A DNA stretch of 55,341 nt. It comes from Acetobacter cerevisiae. GTDB lineage: Bacteria > Pseudomonadota > Alphaproteobacteria > Acetobacterales > Acetobacteraceae. Of the stretch, positions 17,351-25,700 are shown in pieces; the first letter of the stretch is position 1, and the number at the start of each line of letters is the position of its first letter. A program made the position numbers and the translations under genes. The notes beneath the pieces were generated by a model, which was not told where the DNA came from, searched no databases, and worked only from the letters and a program-made list of their open reading frames with translations. Where the stretch lies: NCBI RefSeq assembly GCF_001580535.1, contig NZ_LHZA01000142.1, positions 1 to 55,341 on the forward strand. The letters are read 5' to 3'.

Positions 17351-18425
17351 GGCGTCTTCTCTCGTTTGTTTCCTTCCGGGCAGCATGATCCGCACTGAAA
17401 AAGGTGAGGTCGCTGTTGAAGATCTTCAGATTGGCGATCAGGTTGTCACCTTTGACTGGGAAAACAATAAAGAGGTTTCTCGCCCAATTGTCTGGGTCGG
17501 GAAAGCACAGGCGACTGTCCATGCTGGCCTGCCGGATGATGAGGCTGGCTGGCCAGTCCGTGTGCTAAAAGATGCTATTGCCGATGGGGTGCCCTACAAG
17601 GACATGCTTATTACGGCAGAACATTGCCTCTTTTTGCAGAATAAGTTTGTCCCGGTTCGGATGCTGGTTAACGGAGAAACCATTTTTTACGATAAAACCA
17701 TCCGGTCTTACGACTATTATCACGTAGAAACGGCCAGCCATTCTGTGATTTCTGCTGATGGCATGCTGACCGAAAGCTATCTGGAAACAGGTGATCGCGC
17801 CTCCTTCCAGCAGGAAGGGAAGTTTGCAGCTCTGCGTGGGGCTGCGCCGTACACATGGGAGGAGAATGCAGCTGCACCGCTGTGTGTTGAACGGTCTTTT
17901 GTCGAGCCCCTGTTCCGCACTCTGGAAGAGCGTAAGGCGAAGGTTTCTGGACAGTCTGAGCAGCCTAAGAAAGAAGTGAACACCACAGACTACCCTGATC
18001 TGCGCCTGATGACAGATGCCGGAGCTACTCTCTACCCTGTGCGGCAGACAGCCGAACGATATAGCTTTATGCTGCCGCCGGATACGCGGTTTGTTCGCAT
18101 CCTGTCACGCGCCAGCCGCCCTGCGGACGTGATCGGTCCTTTTGTGGATGATCGACGGTCTATGGGGGTCGCGGTTGGCGATGTGCATCTGCTGTGTGAT
18201 GGCTGTTCGCATGACATCACAGCGCATTTGCAGACTGAAAAGCCTAAAGGCTGGCACGTAAGCGAAAATGCCGAATGTGCATGGACAAATGGCAACGCGA
18301 TCCTGCCGCTTGGTGATCAGGCGTCTCGTGGAAAAGTGGGGATGTTGTTTATAACCATTCTGGCGTCTGGTCCGTATTTAGTGGTGGATCAGGACGCAGA
18401 AAATCTACTGGCACGCTCTGCTTAA
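16128..18425 (+). CDS. Hint-domain protein with strand-loop-strand repeats
   Basis: A 765-codon frame whose first residues continue repeat 1; residues about 56-215 and 234-400 are repeats 2 and 3 of the autotransporter-like strand-loop-strand type. A Hint_2-type domain follows (about 418-555): VCFLPGSMIRTEKGEVAVEDLQIGD with the nucleophilic Cys and the VTFDW strand, then ITAEHCLFL with the His block, and HSVISADGMLTES. About 200 further residues rich in Trp, Cys and Arg follow. Hint domains cleave or rearrange their own chain in hedgehog proteins and inteins; no intein C-terminal His-Asn is seen. No signal peptide is visible on this or the upstream frame. The ATG at 16128 overlaps the upstream stop, so limited re-initiation is possible, but a frame-restored fusion from 15646 is the more natural gene. 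Confidence 0.8.
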   Translation: MMLNVNAGATAEPITVQNGGTLYVDSPSSTVGSGTPAPALGDTTISPAYPVAPSGTTVLKGGNWIATKDSNGKTYYQSANGINSAARPVSGAAKYTGPVVISGGNLTVAAGAVASGAYVSGGWNNVYVLSGGNFESSVNINGWTYVSSGGVASDNTLVSDAGSVAAGGSSVSNTFLAGKAADGGADIYTVSSGGYVAGNTIVDSGTKLVVNSGATVTNPIAYYTAYPQSSYLSATVLSGGNWIATKDADGNTYYQSATGIDAGAKPISGATKYTGPVIISAGTLTVASGAVASGAYVSGGVNNVFIESGGVLESSVNVNGWTYVRSGGVSSRNTLVSDAGRVSAGGSSVSDTFLYGANGDGGSDIFTIGSGGYVASSYIGSGSHLEVTAGGSSDSPTIAAGGIYHVTQASSLVCFLPGSMIRTEKGEVAVEDLQIGDQVVTFDWENNKEVSRPIVWVGKAQATVHAGLPDDEAGWPVRVLKDAIADGVPYKDMLITAEHCLFLQNKFVPVRMLVNGETIFYDKTIRSYDYYHVETASHSVISADGMLTESYLETGDRASFQQEGKFAALRGAAPYTWEENAAAPLCVERSFVEPLFRTLEERKAKVSGQSEQPKKEVNTTDYPDLRLMTDAGATLYPVRQTAERYSFMLPPDTRFVRILSRASRPADVIGPFVDDRRSMGVAVGDVHLLCDGCSHDITAHLQTEKPKGWHVSENAECAWTNGNAILPLGDQASRGKVGMLFITILASGPYLVVDQDAENLLARSA

Positions 18426-18432
18426 AGCCGTC

Positions 18433-19443
18433 TTACCGATAGACATCAGGCTGCGGGATTAGCCTGATGTCTTCCCTTTTTCCACTTTTCTGCGCCCGGA
18501 TACAGGCATCGGTGGTGGCGGAGGCGACATAGCCGGCCCAGCTATCCGGGCCAGTCAGTTTGGCTGCGGCCACACCATCCACAAACGCCTGCAATTCCCG
18601 GTCATAGGCGGCTTCAAACCGTTCTTTGCACCCCATAGTGATGGCGGTGTGGTTCTGGCCGTTCTGGCGCAGGGTAGCCCGCGCGGGTTTAGGGAGGCGG
18701 ATTTCTCCGCTTTCCCCAATCAGTGCGCACTGCACGTCGTATCCAAACTGGCAGTTAACAAACACTTCCACATCAATCAGCACACCTCTTTCTGTTTCCA
18801 GAATCACGAGCTGTGGATCCTGCAAGGCGGCATCAGCTTTGGAGGTAGAGCGGGGATAGAGAACCTGCGCTGCGATAAAGCTTTCGCCCAGTAGCCAGTG
18901 GAATGTATTCACATCATGGATGAGCGTTTCACTCATCAGCATCTCACGGGTGTAATGCGGGCCGGAGGTTGGGTTGCGGTGGGCCGCATGGGCCATCAGA
19001 ACAGTGCCAATCGCTTTTGTGTCGATCAGGGATTTCAGGTTTAGATACCCTTCATCATACACACGCATGAACCCGACCTGCACCAGTCGCTTTCCGGCGG
19101 CACTTTCCGCGTGCAGAATGCGCTCACACCCCTCTGCAGTTGTGGCGAGAGGTTTTTCACAGAACACGTATTTCCCGGCCTGAATGGCTTTGAGAACAAG
19201 GTCTTCATGCGTCTGGCTGGCGGAAGAAATGACCACCGCATCCACCAGCGGGCTTTCAATCAGTTCCTCCGGTGTGGCCGTTACCTGCGCTTCAGGCGCG
19301 AACTGTTGGGCAACGTCCTCAGCGCGGGATTGTGTGCGATTATAAAGTGCAGAAACGGTCGCGCCGGAAATGATGTTTGCACACCGCCGGACATGGTCAG
19401 CGCCCAGATCCCCCGTGCCGATAAAGCCAAGACGCACGCACAT
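18433..19443 (-). CDS. Gfo/Idh/MocA oxidoreductase, inositol 2-dehydrogenase-like
   Basis: A 336-residue NAD(P)-dependent dehydrogenase. The N-terminal Rossmann fold starts GFIGTGDLGADH (residues 6-17), EKPLA at about 97 holds the catalytic Lys, and the catalytic-domain segment HAAHRNPTSGPHYT followed by ETLIHDVNTFHWLLGE contains the Asp and His of inositol dehydrogenases (IolG). myo-Inositol to scyllo-inosose is therefore the best-guess reaction; other polyols are possible. It begins 3 nt after the sugar-porter stop with AAGGA upstream, so both are one transcript. Its 3' coding end also encodes the Hint gene's terminator on the opposite strand. Confidence 0.82.
   Translation of the reverse strand: MCVRLGFIGTGDLGADHVRRCANIISGATVSALYNRTQSRAEDVAQQFAPEAQVTATPEELIESPLVDAVVISSASQTHEDLVLKAIQAGKYVFCEKPLATTAEGCERILHAESAAGKRLVQVGFMRVYDEGYLNLKSLIDTKAIGTVLMAHAAHRNPTSGPHYTREMLMSETLIHDVNTFHWLLGESFIAAQVLYPRSTSKADAALQDPQLVILETERGVLIDVEVFVNCQFGYDVQCALIGESGEIRLPKPARATLRQNGQNHTAITMGCKERFEAAYDRELQAFVDGVAAAKLTGPDSWAGYVASATTDACIRAQKSGKREDIRLIPQPDVYR
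18442..18481 (+). terminator. Terminator of the Hint gene, inside the iolG-like coding end
   Basis: GACATCAGGCT (18442-18452) pairs perfectly with AGCCTGATGTC (18461-18471) around an 8-nt loop, followed by TTCCCTTTTT on the plus strand. It ends the transcript coming from 18425. The whole structure lies within codons of the convergent minus-strand dehydrogenase. Confidence 0.8.
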
Positions 19444-19446
19444 AAG

Positions 19447-20922
19447 TTATCCTTTCTGCATGCCCAATGGCACCGTCTGCTGTGTGGAAGAGGATGTTGA
19501 AGACAAGGGCTGGCCAATTTCGCGCAGCGGGACGTTTGCCTTCACACGCTGTTCAATTTCTTCCAGAGAGCAGCCCTTGGTTTCCGGCACCAGAAAATAC
19601 CCGATCAGGAAAAACACGGCATTAAAACCAGCCAGTGTCCAGAAGACGCCAAAATCCCCAATGACACTCATAACGGACAAAAAGACGTTGCTGATCAGCC
19701 AGTTTGTAATCCAGTTGGCAAAGGTCGAGCAGGCAATGGCCAGACCACGGCCCTGAAGAGGCTGGATTTCCGTGCACATGGTCCAGGGAATAGGACCTTC
19801 ACCCGTTGCAAAACCCAGTGTGAAAATGACCAGAAGGGTGACAACGGCCACGCTGCCAAAGGTGCCCCCTACATGGGAATAGAGCAGGAAACCAAACAGG
19901 GTCAGGCTGATGGTGGCGATAATGGTGCTTGTCAGCAGCAGCGGGCGGCGGCCCCAGCGGTCAATCAGCAGGATAGCAAAGCCGGTTGCCACCATGTTGG
20001 CCAGCCCGAGGAGAGTGGTGCACCAGACAGCCGCCTGAGCCGAGAAATGCAGATGCTCCAGAATATGCGGGGCGTAATAGAGTAGGATGTTAATGCCAGC
20101 CAGTTGCTGGAACATCTGGAGCAGAATGCCCAGCGTGAAGGTTTTTCTGAAACCGGGAGAGGATTTTAACAAAGCCAGCCCACTGCCACTGGTTTTTTTA
20201 AGATTCTGTTCAATCCGGTTCAGTTCTTCCGTGGCCTGTTGCTTAGAGCCGCGTATTTTCTGCAAAACACTATGTGCTTCATGCTTGCGGCCCTGCATGG
20301 CTAGCCAGCGCGGGGAATACGGAACCTGCGTAGTTGCAAGAATAAAGAGAACAGTGGGAACCGCCAGAATACCCAGCATCCAGCGCCAGTGGCCGCCGTA
20401 GGACAGCAGACTGTCTGAGAGAAGAGCCAGCAACATGCCGCCGGTGATGACGAGCTGGTAGATGGAAATCATCTTACCGCGTCGGCTTTTTTCAGTAATT
20501 TCTGCAATATAAAGAGGCGCTGAAAAGGAGGCGAACCCCACGCCTATGCCCAGAAAAATACGCCCGGCGATCATGACCGGAATGGACGGAGCCAGTGCAC
20601 AGAGACCTGTGCCAATCAGAAAGAGCAGGCCCGCATAAAACATAGCACCCCGGCGGCCCCGATGTTTTGAAACCGGGATAGCCAGCAGGGACCCGGCAGC
20701 GGCCCCCAGCATCAGGGAGGAAACAATCCATTCCTGTGCGCGGTCACTCGCCTGGAGTTCGGCTCCCATGAATTTCAGGGCTCCGGCAATCACGCCGGTA
20801 TCCAGCCCAAACATCAGCCCGGCAAGGCCCGCGGCTCCGGCAAAAAGAAAGGCGTTTTGTCTGCCCTGCCGCAGGCTTTCCGGGTCAACCTGAGAGGCAG
20901 GCTCTGGTGCAGCGGTTTTCAC
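19447..20922 (-). CDS. Sugar porter, MFS family (inositol/galactose type)
   Basis: A 491-residue inner-membrane symporter of the MFS sugar-porter family with 12 predicted helices. Family marks are FGLDTGVIAGAL in TM1, the loop motif KHRGRRGA, GRIFLGIGVGFAS, PYSPRWLAMQGR at the end of TM6, DRWGRRPLL in the second half and PETKGCSLEEIE at the C-terminus. The start is a GTG (20922) behind AAAGGGCG. Because the next gene is an inositol-dehydrogenase-like enzyme, myo-inositol or a related polyol is the likely cargo (inference). A perfect 15-bp palindrome upstream (20957-20971) suggests repressor control. Confidence 0.86.
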   Translation of the reverse strand: MKTAAPEPASQVDPESLRQGRQNAFLFAGAAGLAGLMFGLDTGVIAGALKFMGAELQASDRAQEWIVSSLMLGAAAGSLLAIPVSKHRGRRGAMFYAGLLFLIGTGLCALAPSIPVMIAGRIFLGIGVGFASFSAPLYIAEITEKSRRGKMISIYQLVITGGMLLALLSDSLLSYGGHWRWMLGILAVPTVLFILATTQVPYSPRWLAMQGRKHEAHSVLQKIRGSKQQATEELNRIEQNLKKTSGSGLALLKSSPGFRKTFTLGILLQMFQQLAGINILLYYAPHILEHLHFSAQAAVWCTTLLGLANMVATGFAILLIDRWGRRPLLLTSTIIATISLTLFGFLLYSHVGGTFGSVAVVTLLVIFTLGFATGEGPIPWTMCTEIQPLQGRGLAIACSTFANWITNWLISNVFLSVMSVIGDFGVFWTLAGFNAVFFLIGYFLVPETKGCSLEEIEQRVKANVPLREIGQPLSSTSSSTQQTVPLGMQKG

Positions 20923-20956
20923 GAATAACGCCCTTTCTTATTGTTTCTCTTACAAC

Positions 20957-20971
20957 AACGAACGGTTCGTT
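20957..20971. promoter_or_regulatory. Perfect palindromic operator upstream of the sugar porter
   Basis: AACGAAC-G-GTTCGTT is a perfect 7+1+7 inverted repeat, 35 bp upstream of the porter's start codon, in the place of a promoter or early leader. The AACGAAC half-site is of the type bound by TetR-family repressors. No regulator gene lies beside it. Confidence 0.6.
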
Positions 20972-21025
20972 ACGGTGTGAGTTCCGATAAAAACGGCGTG
21001 CGGATCTGGTGTTGTGAAAAGGCAA

Positions 21026-21060
21026 TAAAAAACCCCCGCTGTTAAGCGAGGGTTTTTAAG
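21026..21060 (-). terminator. Intrinsic terminator after the sqr gene
   Basis: On the minus strand AAAAACCCTCGCT, loop TAAC, and AGCGGGGGTTTTTT form a stem with one mismatch followed by a T-run. It lies about 20 bp past the stop of the sulfide:quinone oxidoreductase gene at 21080. It is nearly symmetrical and could also act on the other strand. Confidence 0.85.
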
Positions 21061-21079
21061 AGTCCGATTAAGCCGAATA

Positions 21080-22339
21080 TCAGGGCTTAATCCATTCCGG
21101 GTGATGCGGCACGGTAATGTCTCGGCCTTTGAGCATCATGTCCCAATACACGCGCGGGAAGACGGTGGTTTTGAGGAACCATGCAAAGCGGCTCGGCTTG
21201 CGCTGGTCATAGGGGAAGCTTGGGGCGGGTTTGCCGCCATACAGGAATTCCGCCAGAACAATTTTGCCATACCCGACCGTCAACGGGCAGGCGCCATAGC
21301 CATCATAAATCCCGCTGAACGGCTTGCCGTCCAGAGAGGCTAGCAGGTTTGCCGTGACAACCGGGGTCTGGGCACGGGCAGCGGCCATGGTCTTGGCGTT
21401 GGAGGTGCCAATCACATCCCCCAGCCCGAAGATGGAGTCATACTTCGTGTGGCGCAGGGTGGAGGGGTCAACATCCACCCAGCCGCCTGCATTGGCCAGC
21501 GGGCTTTTTTTGATAAAGTCCGGCGCGCTCTGCGGCGGCGTGACATGCAGCATGTCAAAATCTTTGACCACATTTTCTGTTTTGCCGTCCGGGCCTGTCA
21601 CGGCAAAGGTCGCTTTGCGTTCCGGGCCGTTCACGGCAATCAGGGTGTGTTTGTACTGCAGGTTAATGCCGTAATAATCGACAGCCTGCTGCAGGGCAGG
21701 GCGATAGTAAGCCACGCCAAACAGCGCATCACCAGCCAGGCAGAATTCCACGTTGGTGCGGTTCAGCGTGCCTTCCTTGCGCCAGTAATCAGCGGCCAGA
21801 TAGGCAATTTTCTGGGGAGCCCCTGCGCATTTGATGGGCATGGGCGGCTGCGTGAACAGAGCCGTGCCGCCGGAGAGCGACTGGATACACGTCCAGGTAT
21901 ATTCCACCGTGTCTTTGGAATAGTTGCTGCACACGCCATTGCGGCCCAGTGTTTCGGGCAGGCCTTCAATCTTGTCCCAGTCCAGCTGGAGGCCGGGGCA
22001 GACGACCAGACGATTATAAGCCACCGTCCGGCCATCGGTCAGTGTGACCTGCTTTTCATCCGGCTGGAAGGAGTCTACGGCAGCGCGCAGCCAGATGCAG
22101 CCCTTGGGGATCAGCCCGCCTTCCTGCTTCAGCGTGCTTTTCAGCGTCATGACCCCGGCACCCACCAGCGTCCAGCCGGGCTGGTAGGCGTGGGTGGTGG
22201 AGGGGTCAATCACGGCGACATCCAGTGTCGGCCGCTCATGCAGCAGGCGGGCGGCCACCGCAATACCGGCAGCACCACCCCCTACGATGACGACTGTGTA
22301 GCGGAGATCCGGGGTTTTCCCGGTTTCAGACTGGGCCAT
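21080..22339 (-). CDS. sqr: Sulfide:quinone oxidoreductase, type II
   Basis: A membrane-associated FAD enzyme that oxidises hydrogen sulfide to sulfane sulfur and passes electrons to quinone. The 419-residue protein opens with the FAD-binding VVIVGGGAAGIAVAARL (16-32). The two redox cysteines are present: Cys171 in MPIKCAGAPQK and Cys351 in GYGACPLTVGYGK, the pattern of the type II (mitochondrial SQRDL-like) enzymes. FGLGDVIGTSNAKT is the second FAD motif. It appears to be transcribed alone, from a promoter region with an AT-rich inverted repeat, and ends at an intrinsic terminator. The role here is probably sulfide detoxification. Confidence 0.9.
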   Translation of the reverse strand: MAQSETGKTPDLRYTVVIVGGGAAGIAVAARLLHERPTLDVAVIDPSTTHAYQPGWTLVGAGVMTLKSTLKQEGGLIPKGCIWLRAAVDSFQPDEKQVTLTDGRTVAYNRLVVCPGLQLDWDKIEGLPETLGRNGVCSNYSKDTVEYTWTCIQSLSGGTALFTQPPMPIKCAGAPQKIAYLAADYWRKEGTLNRTNVEFCLAGDALFGVAYYRPALQQAVDYYGINLQYKHTLIAVNGPERKATFAVTGPDGKTENVVKDFDMLHVTPPQSAPDFIKKSPLANAGGWVDVDPSTLRHTKYDSIFGLGDVIGTSNAKTMAAARAQTPVVTANLLASLDGKPFSGIYDGYGACPLTVGYGKIVLAEFLYGGKPAPSFPYDQRKPSRFAWFLKTTVFPRVYWDMMLKGRDITVPHHPEWIKP

Positions 22340-22396
22340 TCATGCTCTCCCTGAGACGTGTTCACATCCGATTGATGAGTGCAGTATCCCAAACAT

Positions 22397-22425
22397 CAAT
22401 AATTTAATAAAGTCATTAATTATTG
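22397..22425. promoter_or_regulatory. AT-rich inverted repeat upstream of sqr
   Basis: CAATAATT (22397-22404) and AATTATTG (22418-22425) are a perfect 8-bp inverted repeat separated by 13 bp of AT-rich sequence, 58-86 bp upstream of the sqr start, where a -35 region would lie. AT-rich palindromes at this position in sulfide genes are often ArsR-type (BigR/SqrR) sites; that link is inference and no such regulator is encoded in the window. Confidence 0.5.
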
Positions 22426-22448
22426 GGGAGGCATGTTTGTAGCGCAGG

Positions 22449-22688
22449 TTAGTCTTTAATCCATGCCTCCACCGGGCCCTGCAGCTTCATGGTCAGCGGG
22501 TTGCCATTGCGGTCAACTGTTTTGCCAACGGCTACGCGCACCCAGCCTTCGCTGATGCAGTATTCTTCCACGTTGGTTTTCTCTACGCCCTTAAAGCGAA
22601 TGCCAACGCCGCGTTCCAGCAGGGCTTCATTAAAATACGGGCTGGCCGGATTAACGGACAGGCGATCGGGGACGGTGGTATCGGTCAT
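22449..22688 (-). CDS. DUF3297 family protein
   Basis: A 79-residue soluble protein that matches the small DUF3297 family along its length: DRLSVNPASPYFNEALLERGVGIRFKG at the N-terminus and GWVRVAVGKTVDRNGNPLTMKLQGPVEAW at the C-terminus (recognised by pattern, quoted here only by key blocks). Homologues are sometimes labelled glutathione peroxidase in databases, but no selenocysteine or catalytic Cys pattern is present and the function is unknown. It has an AAGGAATGG ribosome site and sits 110 bp upstream of sqr on the same strand. Confidence 0.82.
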   Translation of the reverse strand: MTDTTVPDRLSVNPASPYFNEALLERGVGIRFKGVEKTNVEEYCISEGWVRVAVGKTVDRNGNPLTMKLQGPVEAWIKD

Positions 22689-22791
22689 GATGAACCATTC
22701 CTTGCAGATAAGGGTCTTAAACGCTGTTTTCTTAGCGAGTTTTGGCCGGAATGCCTATCGCCCTCTCAGGCGGGCGCTCCCGTCACCCTGC

Positions 22792-25700
22792 TCAGGGCGT
22801 GTGGGAGGGCGTGGCGTCTGATGAGTCGGTCCGCGTGAAGCGCAACCTGGCCCCAATTGCAGATCCTTTCCGCTGTACCCAGCGGCCCAGCCGGTGCATG
22901 AACAGATAAATCACCGGGGTGGAATACAGGGTGAGCAACTGACTGGTGGCCAGCCCGCCAATAACGGCAATGCCCAGCGGGCGACGCAGTTCCGAACCAT
23001 AGCCGTGGCCAAAGACCAGCGGCACCGCACCAAAGGCTGCGGCCAGTGTGGTCATCAGGATCGGGCGGAAGCGCGTCAGGCAGGCGGTGCGGATGGCTTC
23101 TTCCGGCGGAAGGTTCTGCTCCCGCTCCACATGAAGCGCGAAGTCGATCATCAGGATGGCGTTTTTCTTCACAATGCCAATCAGCAGAATCACGCTGATC
23201 ATGGCGATGAGAGAGAACGGTTCCTGACAGATCCACAGCGTTAGCACTGCGCCCACGGCAGCGGAGGGCAGGGTGGAGAGAATGGTCAGCGGCTGGATGT
23301 AGCTCTCGTACAGAATGCCGAGCGTGACATACATCGTCAGGATCGCGGCGATGAACACCAGAAGCTCGTTAATCAGGTCTTTCTGCATATCCCCGGCCTG
23401 ACCGGAAAAATCGCCACGCAGGCTCTGGGGCGTGTGCAGGCTGAGCATGGCGCGTTGAATTTCCGCCGTGGCATCGCCCAGAGATTTTCCGGCGGCGAGG
23501 TCAAACGCGATGGACCCGGAAATGAATCCGTTTTCATGGCTCACCTGAAGCGGGGTCGGGGCCGTCTCCAGCGTTGCCACGGTGGGGAGCGGCACCATGG
23601 TCTCAGAGGAGGAGGACACAGCAGAGCCGTTGGAGGCACCTGCGCCACCGCCCGCCAGACGGTTGGCAATAGCGTTACGGAAGGACTGCTGGCTGAGTGA
23701 GGCCTCTCTGGATTCCGTAGCATCCGAAGGTTTGACCACACGTACCGTGTTGGATGCCGTGGCCCCCGCTGCTGTGCCGCCTGCGGTGGAAACCCAGAGG
23801 GTTTTGAGCATGTCCGGATTTTCCCGGAACTGCTTTTCCACTTCCATCACCACATAATAGGTCGTCAGCGGTGTGGAGATGGCGGAGGCGGTGCGCTGCC
23901 CGTAGGCATCATACAGCGCATTCCCAATCAGCTGCGGCGTGACGAGATAACGCGCCGCCGTATCACGCTGGATGCGCACATGCATGGCTGTGCCATTGCC
24001 GGACAGATGGCTGTTGACGCCAACAATCACCTTGCTTTTGCGCAGGGCTTCGGTAATGCGTGGCACCCACGTGTAAATATCTTCAGCGTTGTCACTCTGG
24101 AAGATATATTGATACGTGCCCTCGTGCTGGCGTCCGCCGCCACCGTTGATGTCCCCGGCGTTGGAAATACTGGCGGTCATGCCCGGAATATTTTTCACGC
24201 GTTCCCGCACACGGGCCGCAATCTGTTCCGGGGTGGAGCTGCGCCCCGCCTTGTCTGTCAGCTGAGCGAAGACCTGAGATTCATTGGCGGCATCTTCCCC
24301 GGCAAAGCCCAGAACATCGCTGACATCATGGTCCACCATCATGGCTTTGATGACCTCTTTCGTCTTGCCGGACATGGCAGCGAAGGAGCTGGTCTGGTCG
24401 GAGCTCAGATAGCTTTCCAGCAGAGAAATATCTTCCGCAGGCAGCACGGTTTTGGACATGACAATCAGAATGCCAATGGTCGCAAAAAAGCTGGCGGGCA
24501 GGGAGCAGAAAATCAGCCAGGGGTGACGCAGCGCCCAGTTCAGAGAGCGTTCATACCCACGAACCAGCCATTCCAGTGCCTTGTCTGTGCCATCCGCCAG
24601 CAGATGAGCCGCATGCGTGAACACCCCTTTTTTGGGCGGCGGGGCATTTGGGTCCGGCTCATGATGGATTTCCAGCATGTAGGCGCACATCATGGGCGTG
24701 AGCGAGATGGACAGAAAGAACGAGACGGAGACGGCTGTGGTCAGCGTCATCGCAAATTCAAAGAAGATCTTGCCCGGAATACCACCCAGCAGCAGGAGCG
24801 GCAGAAAGACTGCAATCAGTGAAATGGTGATGGAGAGAATGGTAAACGCAATCTCGCGCGAGCCAAGCAGGGTGGCTTCCATCCGCTCCATGCCAGCTTC
24901 CATATGGCGGGCAATATTTTCCACCACCACAATGGCATCATCCACCACAAAGCCGGTGGCAATGGTCAGCGCCATGAGGGACAGGGTATCGAGCGAGAAG
25001 CCCATCAGGTGCATCACACCCAGAGAGCCTGCCAGAGAAATGGGCACGGTAATGGCCGGAATGAGTGTGGACCGCCAGCTGCGCAGAAACGCCAGCACCA
25101 CAAGCACGACCAGCACGACGGAAATGACCAGCGTATATTGCGTGTCTTCCAGCGCGCCACGGATGGATACCGAGCGGTCAGAAACCAGTTTGAACTCCAC
25201 ATCCGCTGGCAGCGCATTGGCCAGAATGTCCGCACGGGCCCGGATGGCGTTCGTGACTTCAATCACATTCGCGCCGGGCTGCGGGCGGATGATGGTGATG
25301 ATAGCGGGCTTTTCATTATACCATGCGGCCTTGCGCTCATCCTGCGGGCCATCCCGTACAATGGCGACGTCCGTCAGGCGTACGGGGCGGCCATTGCGGT
25401 AGCCGATGACAAGGTCCCGATACTCGTTTGCCGTGCGGGCCTGGTCGTTTGTTTCCAGTGTCAGGCGCTGGCCGCCGGAATCCAGAAAACCTTTGGGGGT
25501 GTTGGCGTTGGCGGAGGCGAGTGCGGAACGCACGTCCTCAAATCCGATGCCGTATTTATACAGCATCATGGGGTTCATCTCCACGCGCACGGCGGGTTTG
25601 GATGCCCCGACCATTTCCACCCAGCCAACACCCTTTACCCCTCCCAGCAGGGGCTTCAGCCGGGTTTCCGCCAGATCCCGCAGGGCCGTGGGGGAGCGGG

